33,654 nt of DNA from Lachnospiraceae bacterium UBA3287. GTDB taxonomy: Bacteria > Bacillota > Clostridia > Lachnospirales > Lachnospiraceae. Under the pieces are notes generated by a model. The model ran no database searches, was not told where the DNA came from, and saw only the letters and a program-made list of their open reading frames with translations. Both the position numbers and the translations under genes were made by a program. Of this stretch, positions 16,861 to 24,200 are shown piece by piece. How positions within the stretch are numbered: position 1 is the stretch's first letter; every line of letters starts with the position of its first letter. The stretch spans positions 1 to 33,654 of the forward strand of contig DETN01000109.1 of assembly GCA_002362155.1 (NCBI GenBank). The letters run 5' to 3'.

Positions 16861-16895
16861 AAGAAAAGCTGTTCCGTTCATCCGGAGCAGCTTTT
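16856..16895 (-). terminator. Terminator of the recA-recX operon
   Basis: Arms at 16864-16876 and 16883-16895 form a 13-base stem with one wobble pair and a 6-base loop. CTTTTAT follows on the minus strand. It lies 16 bases past the recX stop. Confidence 0.88.
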
Positions 16896-16911
16896 CCTGT
16901 ATCTTGCCTTT

Positions 16912-17529
16912 TTAATTATAATTCCCTTCCATGGCAGAGCGGACCGCATCCCGGCTGTAGCCTTTCCTGCAGAGGAAGGCTTTTACCTTCATGGTCTCTT
17001 CCCAGTCTGCCTTTTCAGGGTCGTATTTCTTCTTTTCGAGAAGCTTTCTGATCTGGTCCCTTTCGGCCGTCTCCAGGTCAAATTCCTCTCCGGCCCCCTC
17101 AAAGGCCCGCCTGATGCTGTCTTCGGAAAGCCCCTTTCCGGAAAGATCCGCTTCGATCCTGGCCCTGCTCCGGTCCTTTATGTGGCAGCGGACATAATCC
17201 TCCGCCATCCGGTCCTCGTCCACATAGCGTGCCGTCTTCAGCTCCTCTATGACCTTTTCATATACGGAGGAAGGAAATCCCGCCCGGGAAAGCCTGTCCT
17301 CCAGGGCCTTAACGGAATAATCCCTGGACTGGAGCAGCATGCCGCATCTGCGAAGGCACTCCCTCCGCAGGATCTTTGCAATCTCCCCGCATACATCCGG
17401 CTCCAGGAGCGCCCCCTCTTTTATGCCCAGAAGAAAGGCGTCCTTCTGAGAGAGCACAAAGGCCTCTCCTTCTTCAGGCTCTACTCTGACTTTTGTCCTG
17501 CCGACGGCAGTCATGGTCTTAACAGTCAT
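16912..17529 (-). CDS. recX: RecA regulatory protein RecX
   Basis: This 205-residue modulator binds RecA filaments and limits or tunes RecA activity. It shows three-helix RecX repeats: SVKALEDRLSRAGF, YVDEDRMAEDYVRCHIKDRSRARIEADLSGKGLSEDSIRRAF and a third near the C terminus (ETMKVKAFLCRKGYSRDAVRSAM). The segment YVDEDRMAEDYVR is a family hallmark. It starts 15 bases after the recA stop and shares its terminator, so SOS induction of recA should induce it too. Confidence 0.92.
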   Translation of the reverse strand: MTVKTMTAVGRTKVRVEPEEGEAFVLSQKDAFLLGIKEGALLEPDVCGEIAKILRRECLRRCGMLLQSRDYSVKALEDRLSRAGFPSSVYEKVIEELKTARYVDEDRMAEDYVRCHIKDRSRARIEADLSGKGLSEDSIRRAFEGAGEEFDLETAERDQIRKLLEKKKYDPEKADWEETMKVKAFLCRKGYSRDAVRSAMEGNYN

Positions 17530-17544
17530 TTCATTACCCGCATC

Positions 17545-18612
17545 TTAGATATTGAAGATGGGCATATCTTCCTCTGATCCCTTTTCGGGCACCACCATGG
17601 CTCCGTCGGGATCCAGATTGTAGTATTCCCTGACGCCTCTGTCGATCTCGGAAAGGATCTCGGGATGGTCTTCCAGATACTTCTTGGCGTTTTCACGGCC
17701 CTGGCCGATCTTATTGCCCTTGTAGTTGTACCAGGCGCCGCTCTTGTTTACGATATCCACCTTGGCGGCCAGATCCAGCACGTCGCCCGCATAGGAGATG
17801 CCTCTGCCGAACATGATATCGAACTCTGCCTCCTTGAAAGGCGGAGCGATCTTGTTCTTGACCACACGGATCCTGGTGCGGTTGCCGATCACTTCTCCGC
17901 TCTGCTTGATGGACTCGATCCTTCTGACGTCCATTCTGACGGAGGAATAGAACTTCAGGGCGCGGCCGCCGGTAGTGGTCTCGGGATTGCCGAACATAAC
18001 GCCGACCTTTTCACGCAGCTGGTTGATAAAGACTACGGAGCAGTTGGATTTGCTGATCACGGCCGTCAGCTTGCGGAGAGCCTGGGACATGAGGCGGGCC
18101 TGCAGACCTACATGGGAATCGCCCATATCGCCGTCGATCTCGGCCTTGGGAACCAGGGCTGCAACAGAGTCCACCACGACGATATCGATGGCGCCAGACC
18201 GGACCATGGTCTCGGTAATCTCCAGGGCCTGCTCGCCGGAATCGGGCTGGGAAATATAAAGGTTGTCGATATCAACGCCGATGTTGGAGGCGTAAACGGG
18301 ATCCAGGGCATGCTCGGCGTCGATAAAGCCGGCAATTCCGCCCCTCTTCTGGATCTCTGCGATCATATGCAGGGTGACTGTGGTCTTACCGGAAGATTCG
18401 GGGCCGTAGATCTCGATGATCCTTCCCCTGGGAATACCGCCAAGGCCCAGGGCAATGTCCAGGGACAGGCAGCCGGTGGGGGTTGTCTCTACGTTCATGG
18501 CATTTCCGGAATCGCCCAGCTTCATGACCGATCCCTTGCCGTACTGTTTCTCGATCTGTACGATGGCGGCGTCCAGTGCCTTCTGTTTATCTTCACGATT
18601 CATTTCTTTCAT
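17545..18612 (-). CDS. recA: Recombinase RecA
   Basis: This 355-residue ATP-dependent strand-exchange protein triggers LexA cleavage. Walker A is GPESSGKTT at residues 70-78. Other hallmarks are IDAEHALDP, VVDSVAALVP, FINQLREKVGVMFGNPETTTGG and the acidic C-terminal tail. The ATG of MKEMNREDK is chosen for AAGGAGT 6 bases upstream; an upstream extension of 25 residues would cross the promoter and SOS box. The promoter is flanked by two SOS boxes. Confidence 0.98.
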   Translation of the reverse strand: MKEMNREDKQKALDAAIVQIEKQYGKGSVMKLGDSGNAMNVETTPTGCLSLDIALGLGGIPRGRIIEIYGPESSGKTTVTLHMIAEIQKRGGIAGFIDAEHALDPVYASNIGVDIDNLYISQPDSGEQALEITETMVRSGAIDIVVVDSVAALVPKAEIDGDMGDSHVGLQARLMSQALRKLTAVISKSNCSVVFINQLREKVGVMFGNPETTTGGRALKFYSSVRMDVRRIESIKQSGEVIGNRTRIRVVKNKIAPPFKEAEFDIMFGRGISYAGDVLDLAAKVDIVNKSGAWYNYKGNKIGQGRENAKKYLEDHPEILSEIDRGVREYYNLDPDGAMVVPEKGSEEDMPIFNI

Positions 18613-18638
18613 TCTGACTCCTTCTTGAACATTTTTTC

Positions 18639-18652
18639 GGAACGTTCGTTCA
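18639..18652 (-). promoter_or_regulatory. SOS (LexA/DinR) box, proximal, in the recA leader
   Basis: The minus strand reads TGAACGAACGTTCC, matching 12 of 14 bases of the Gram-positive SOS consensus CGAAC-RNRY-GTTCG. It lies just downstream of the recA -10, near the start of transcription. Confidence 0.8.
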
Positions 18653-18658
18653 TGTATG

Positions 18659-18687
18659 AGTATAGCACCGGCAGGCAGAGCGCGCAA
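18659..18687 (-). promoter_or_regulatory. Promoter of recA
   Basis: -35 TTGCGC (18687-18682) is 17 bases from -10 TATACT (18664-18659). One SOS box lies on either side. Confidence 0.7.
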
Positions 18688-18696
18688 GCGGAAAAT

Positions 18697-18710
18697 ACAA
18701 CATTTGTTCG
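18697..18710 (-). promoter_or_regulatory. SOS (LexA/DinR) box, distal, upstream of the recA -35
   Basis: The minus strand reads CGAACAAATGTTGT. The left half is a perfect CGAAC, the centre fits RNRY, and the right half keeps GTT; 12 of 14 bases match. It lies 10 bases upstream of the -35. Confidence 0.65.
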
Positions 18711-18799
18711 ATTTTTTTTATTCACTCTTTTTCCGCCCCGGCCGGCTTTTCTTTCGGAAAACGCTTCCCGGAATATCAAGCCAAGTATACTAAGTCCCA

Positions 18800-18833
18800 T
18801 AAAAAAAGTCGAGTGCCGATGCGCACCCGACTC
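18800..18833 (-). terminator. Terminator of the rhomboid/sigma-like operon
   Basis: A hairpin pairs 18808-18816 with 18824-18832 (GTCG-GTGC type, one mismatch). On the minus strand it is followed by seven Ts (18801-18807). It lies 35 bases past the stop of the 139-residue gene and separates it from recA. Confidence 0.9.
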
Positions 18834-18867
18834 CTGTCATTTTGATTCGCTTCCGACTTAATGCCTG

Positions 18868-19287
18868 TCACAGGGCGAACTGCATGAGCCGCAGCTTGGA
18901 GATCTGCAGCTCCCGGATCAGAAACTCCCTTTTCTGCTTTTCCTGAGGAGACAGGGCGCAGAGCTCCGAAAGAAAGAGGATCTTTTCCTGATAGATCTTC
19001 TCCTTCTTTCCGAATCTGTTTTTCCAGACCGGATAGGCGACCCTTACCTTTGCCCCCAGCTGGTGATAGACCTCATAAGATACGGAATCCTTTTCCAGGT
19101 AGAAGAGATGGCTTTCCAGAGTGGTATCCTCTTCCACCTCCGACAGCATCCAGGTCCTGAAGATCATCCGCAGCTTAAAGCTGACATCCTCGCTGGCCGT
19201 CAGCTCCCTGTAGCTGTATCTGGCGCCGAAATAGATCCTGCTGAGATCTGCTATGACATACTTGAAATCTTCGTATTTACCGTTCAT
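18868..19287 (-). CDS. Unrecognised 139-residue protein
   Basis: I do not recognise a family. The product is soluble, predicted mostly helical, rich in Tyr/Phe/Arg/Lys, with no signal peptide or membrane segment. The C-terminal third (EKIYQEKILFLSELCALSPQ, then a Lys/Arg/Leu-rich helix) could form a helical hairpin. Its ATG overlaps the TGA of the sigma-like gene by 4 bases (ATGA), so the two are almost certainly translated together. It is the last gene of a three-gene operon and probably partners the sigma-like protein (inference). Confidence 0.75.
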   Translation of the reverse strand: MNGKYEDFKYVIADLSRIYFGARYSYRELTASEDVSFKLRMIFRTWMLSEVEEDTTLESHLFYLEKDSVSYEVYHQLGAKVRVAYPVWKNRFGKKEKIYQEKILFLSELCALSPQEKQKREFLIRELQISKLRLMQFAL

Positions 19288-20054
19288 AACCCTTCTCCGG
19301 ATCCCTGCTCAGTATCAATGTCTTCGATCTTATTTCCGGAAAAACGGACCGCCTCCAGGATCTCCTCCAGGGTCAGTTCCCCTTCCGCTGCCAGTTCCTG
19401 AGGGGTCACCTTGCGGAGGAGTTCTCCGGCCAGCTCTGCCGCCTTTTCGGCAACTCTGTTGACCTTGTCCTCCACAGCTTTGTCGCCCGCCCTTTCGTCC
19501 ATGTTCGCGGCGATCATATCCTCCATGGCATCCATGATCCTTCTGCCAAGGAAGCCTTCCACTTCCTCCGCCTTCTCAAGAGGGCCGAGAAGGGTAACGC
19601 CCACAGTCAGGGCTTCGTTGCCGCCTCCGATCAGGTCTTCCATGAGGACGCCCTGGCCCGCATAGAGCCTGGCTATATCGATGACTCTGGACAGCATGGC
19701 TTCCGTAAGCCTGGACTGGGCATCCCTGTCACCTGCCATGGCGGAAAGCTTGAGGGCGTGGAACACCCCGTCCGGAAGTGCGGGGAGGGCGGCGATCATG
19801 GCCTCGTAGTCCTCCATATAGTCATGTTCTTCCTCCGTGATCACGTCTTCGTACTGGAGGGGTTCTCCGACGCCGATCTTCTGGGTGGAAAGATAGGCCC
19901 TGACCTGATCCATCTGTCCGGAAGACAGATCCAGGTCTCTGAAATGCTCTTCTATTTCCTCTTCACTGACGGTATTGCCTTTTTTTCTTGCGTCCGCCAC
20001 CAGAGACTGCAGTTTCTGCAGAAATAACTGTTCTTTTTTAATTGTGTCACTCAT
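19284..20054 (-). CDS. Sigma-70-like protein lacking region 4
   Basis: This 256-residue acidic protein reads like the front half of a primary sigma factor. Residues 10-63 resemble region 1.1 (helical, EEEIEEHF, DLDLSSGQMDQVRAYL). Residues 104-158 resemble regions 2.1-2.2 (AGDRDAQSRLTEAML..VIDIARLYAGQG, EDLIGGGNEAL). Where region 2.3-2.4 should have the aromatic melting residues and WWIRQA it reads GFLGRRIMDAMEDMIA. Residues 198-247 resemble region 3 (KVTPQELAAEGELTLEEILEAV). There is no region 4. It probably binds RNA polymerase core or another partner without recognising a normal promoter (inference). The ATG follows the rhomboid-like gene by 27 bases with a weak AAAAGG site. Confidence 0.7.
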   Translation of the reverse strand: MSDTIKKEQLFLQKLQSLVADARKKGNTVSEEEIEEHFRDLDLSSGQMDQVRAYLSTQKIGVGEPLQYEDVITEEEHDYMEDYEAMIAALPALPDGVFHALKLSAMAGDRDAQSRLTEAMLSRVIDIARLYAGQGVLMEDLIGGGNEALTVGVTLLGPLEKAEEVEGFLGRRIMDAMEDMIAANMDERAGDKAVEDKVNRVAEKAAELAGELLRKVTPQELAAEGELTLEEILEAVRFSGNKIEDIDTEQGSGEGL

Positions 20055-20081
20055 ACCGGTCTGAACCTTTTTATTTCCCGG

Positions 20082-20996
20082 TCACCTTCCGGGAGCCTGA
20101 ATACGGGGCGCTTCGCCCGCCTTTACGTGGACATGGGTAAATAAATGATCGGAGCAGTATTCATAGCCGCCCTCGCATTTGGAGCAGTAACGGAATTCCA
20201 GATCGGGATTATCCTGGTCCGTTCTGCCGCAGATGGCGCAGCGGTGCAGGGCTTTCGTTCCGCCCCTGCTCTGGGAAGCACTCCTTACGCTTCTTCTGAA
20301 GCTGTTCCTTCTCCTGACCTGAGCAGGGGAAATCCGCATCCAGCCGCCGGCCTTCAGCCAGAGGATCAGGATGTTGATCAGGGCAGCGGCGATGGCCGCA
20401 CGGTAGGGCGCGGGATACCGCAGCAGGCAGTAAAGAAGATAGACCAGATCCACGATGCCCAGCCATTTGACCTTGACAGGGATGATGAACATCAGCAGCA
20501 CCTGGGCCTCCGGGAAGGTCAGGGCATAGGCCAGGAAGATGGACATACTGATATAATAGGTAGAAAATGCCTGCAGAGCAGCCGAAGCGAAGTATTCGTC
20601 GATATAGGCGGAGGATCCCACGCCCACGGCAAAACAGAAGATCATCCACAGAAAGGCCATGCCGATGGTCAGAAGGACGCCTGTCAGAATAAATACGTTA
20701 TAGCGGTAGGTCCCCCATACCCTTTCCAGCGACGTTCCTATGCTGTAATAGAAAAAGAGCATGATTCCCACAAAGAGAATGTCCGGACCCGCGCTTATGC
20801 CCGTAGGAGGATTAAGGAGCCATGTCACCAGCCTCCAGATCTGGCCGTGGACGATCTTATAAGGGTCCAGAGTCAGATAATTCATAAGCCCCGGGGCCAT
20901 AAGAAGGATCACATAGCCCAGAAGATAGAATCCGATCAGTACGGATGACAGATTCCGTATGGCATATCTGCCGAATTTTCTTTCAAAATCACTCAT
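20082..20996 (-). CDS. Rhomboid/derlin-like membrane protein with C-terminal zinc ribbon
   Basis: This 304-residue protein has about six membrane helices (residues about 15-215). The HGQIWRLVTWLL segment (50-61) matches the HxxWR/T motif after the first rhomboid helix, and GTSLERVWGTYRYN (87-100) matches the ExxxG/W region before helix 3. The catalytic GxSG serine motif and its partner His are not visible, so it is probably a non-proteolytic derlin-like member. The tail carries CAIC (253-256), CSKC (271-274) and CSDH (281-284), a likely zinc ribbon facing the cytoplasm. GAGGA precedes the ATG. It is the first gene of the operon with the sigma-like protein. Confidence 0.75.
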   Translation of the reverse strand: MSDFERKFGRYAIRNLSSVLIGFYLLGYVILLMAPGLMNYLTLDPYKIVHGQIWRLVTWLLNPPTGISAGPDILFVGIMLFFYYSIGTSLERVWGTYRYNVFILTGVLLTIGMAFLWMIFCFAVGVGSSAYIDEYFASAALQAFSTYYISMSIFLAYALTFPEAQVLLMFIIPVKVKWLGIVDLVYLLYCLLRYPAPYRAAIAAALINILILWLKAGGWMRISPAQVRRRNSFRRSVRSASQSRGGTKALHRCAICGRTDQDNPDLEFRYCSKCEGGYEYCSDHLFTHVHVKAGEAPRIQAPGR

Positions 20997-21053
20997 GTCT
21001 TTATTTCCTCAAAATAAACACTTTGTCCCTGTCGCCAGTCTGGCTGTCGTGAT

Positions 21054-21082
21054 ATTTTAACATTGACCGGTAATAAAGTAAA
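21054..21082 (-). promoter_or_regulatory. Promoter of the rhomboid/sigma-like operon
   Basis: TTTACT (21082-21077) is 17 bases from TAAAAT (21059-21054). The predicted leader (about 50 bases) contains the near-palindrome GCCAGtCTGGC at about 21035-21045. Confidence 0.5.
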
Positions 21083-21132
21083 CTGACCAAATTTAATTCA
21101 TGATTCTTTTAGATTTTGCACAATCTGTTTGT

Positions 21133-21161
21133 TTGCATTTTCAGTACCTCTGTCATATAAT
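21133..21161 (+). promoter_or_regulatory. Promoter of the dehydratase-activator gene
   Basis: TTGCAT (21133-21138) is 17 bases from a perfect TATAAT (21156-21161). The leader is about 78 bases and ends in an AGGAGA ribosome site. Confidence 0.75.
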
Positions 21162-21245
21162 TGCATCTGACTGTAAAGATTTAAAACATACCTTCCTGAG
21201 CCGGATTTATTGATCAAATACAGAAGGCATTTTAGGAGAAATTAA

Positions 21246-24200
21246 GTGATTTCAACAGATTTTACACTTGGAATTGATATAGGTTCGACAACTGTCAAGA
21301 TCGCTGTTCTGGATCCCGCCCACTCTCTTATGTTCGCGGATTACAGAAGGCATCATGCGGATATCCGGAAAACACTCTACGACCTGCTGGCCGAGGCACA
21401 GGAAAAGATGGGCAATGTCACCGTTCATCCCGTGATCACCGGTTCCGGCGGCCTGACGCTGGCCAATTACCTGAAGGTCCCCTTCGTGCAGGAAGTCGTA
21501 GCTGTCTCCACCGCTCTTGAGGAGATCGCCCCCAAAACGGATGTCGCCATCGAACTGGGCGGCGAAGACGCAAAGATCATCTATTTCGAAAACGGCAATG
21601 TCGAACAGCGTATGAACGGTATCTGTGCCGGCGGCACAGGTTCTTTTATTGACCAGATGGCCTCCCTCCTGCAGACGGATGCCGCCGGTCTGAACGAGTA
21701 TGCAAAGAGCTACCGCTCTCTTTATACCATAGCCGCCAGATGCGGCGTTTTCGCCAAATCCGATATCCAGCCCCTGATCAACGACGGGGCCACCAGGGAA
21801 GACCTTTCGGCTTCCATTTTCCAGTCCGTGGTCAATCAGACCATCAGCGGACTTGCCTGCGGCAAGCCCATCCGGGGCCATGTGGCCTTCCTGGGCGGCC
21901 CTCTGCATTTCCTGACAGAGCTGAAGGCGGCCTTTATCCGTACGCTGAAGCTGGACGAGGAGCATACCATCGACCTGGACAACTCTCACCTTTTCGCCGC
22001 CATGGGCTCTGCCATGAACGCAAAGGAAGATACCAGCCTGTCCCTGGCCGAAATGGCCTCCCGCCTGTCAGGCGATTTCAAAATGGAGTTTGAGATCGGC
22101 CGCATGGAGCCTCTTTTCGAGACAAAAGAGGAATATGAGGAGTTTCTGGACCGTCACAGCCGGGCCACCGTCCGCAAGGGGTCTCTTAAGGACTATCACG
22201 GAGAATGCTTCCTTGGCATAGACGCCGGCTCCACCACCACAAAGCTGGCCATCGTGGGTAAGGACGGCACCCTTTTATACTCCTTCTACAGCAGCAACAA
22301 CGGAAGCCCCCTGATGACTGCCATCAGAGCCGTGAAGGAGATCCGTTCCATTCTTCCCTCCGACGCAAAGATCGTCCGCAGCTGCTCCACCGGCTACGGC
22401 GAGGCCCTTCTGAAAGCGGCCTTTTTGCTGGACGAGGGAGAAGTGGAGACCATCGCCCACTACTATGCCGCAGCCTTCTTCAATCCCGAAGTCGACTGCA
22501 TCCTGGATATAGGCGGTCAGGATATGAAGTGCATCCGGATCCGCAATCACGCCGTGGACAACGTCCTCCTCAACGAGGCCTGCTCCTCCGGCTGCGGCTC
22601 CTTTATCGAGACCTTCGCCAGGTCCCTGGATTATTCCGTCCAGGACTTCGCCCAGGCAGCCCTCTTCGCACAGCATCCCATCGATCTGGGCACCCGCTGC
22701 ACGGTGTTCATGAACTCCCGCGTCAAGCAGGCCCAGAAGGAAGGCGCCGAGGTGGCGGATATTTCCGCAGGCCTTGCCTACTCCGTTATTAAAAACGCCC
22801 TGTTCAAGGTCATCAAGGTGTCCGACGCCTCCCAGCTGGGACGCAACATCGTGGTCCAGGGCGGAACCTTCTATAACAACGCCGTGCTCCGGGCCCTGGA
22901 GACCATTGCCGACGGCAAGGTCATCCGTCCCGACATCGCCGGCATCATGGGCGCTTTCGGCGCTGCCCTGATCGCCAGGGAGCGCTACGACAGATCTGTT
23001 CCCACCACCATGCTGTCCCTGGAGGAGATCGAGAACCTGACCTTCGAGACTTCTCTGAGGAACTGCGGCAAGTGCACCAACAACTGCCGTCTGACTGTCA
23101 ACCACTTCAGCGGCGGAAGGGAATATATTTCCGGCAACCGCTGCGAAAGAGGCCTGGGAAAGGAACTGACCGAAAACAACATTCCCAACATCTATAAATA
23201 CAAGATCAGAAGGATCTTCGGCTACAGGCCCCTGCGCAGGGACCAGGCCGTACGCGGCACCGTGGGCATCCCCCGCGTCCTCAACATGTACGAGGACTAT
23301 CCCTTCTGGCATACCTTCTTTACCAAGCTGGGCTACAGGGTCGTGCTTTCGCCCCTTTCCACCCATAAGATCTACGAACTGGGCATCGAGTCCATCCCCA
23401 GCGAATCCGCCTGCTATCCGGCCAAGATCGCCCACGGGCACATCATGTGGCTGATCGGTCAGAAGGTGGACTTTATCTTCTATCCCGCCCTGTTCTACGA
23501 GCGTACAGAGACCAAGGAGGCCGACAACCACTACAACTGTCCCATCGTCACCTCCTATTCCGAGAACATCCGCAACAACGTGGAGGAGATCGGAAGGGGC
23601 GAGGTGGACTTCCGCAATCCCTTTATGGCCTTTACCAGCGAGGATACCGTCCGGGAAGCCATGATCCGGGAATTTTCCGATATTCCCGCCGAGGAGATCG
23701 CCCAGGCCGTCCGTGAGGGCTGGAAGGAACTGAACCAGGTCCATCTGGATATTCAGAAGGAAGGCGAAAGGATCCTTCATTACATGGAGGACAACCATGT
23801 CAAGGGCATCGTCCTGGCAGGCCGTCCCTATCATATCGATCCCGAGATCAACCACGGCATACCGGAGATGATCAATTCCTACGGCATCGCTGTTCTTTCG
23901 GAGGATTCCATCTCCCACCTGGGAAAGCCCGAGCGCCCGATCGTGGTGCTGGACCAGTGGATGTACCATTCCAGGCTTTATGCCGCCGCATCCTATGTAA
24001 AGACCAGGGACGATCTGGATCTGATCCAGCTCAATTCCTTCGGCTGCGGTCTTGACGCCGTTACCACCGACCAGGTACAGGATATCCTGTCGGGTTCCGA
24101 CAAGATCTATACCTGCCTGAAGATCGACGAAGTCAACAACCTGGGCAGCGCCCGGATCCGTGTCAGATCCCTGATCGCCGCCATCCGGATCCGGGACAGC

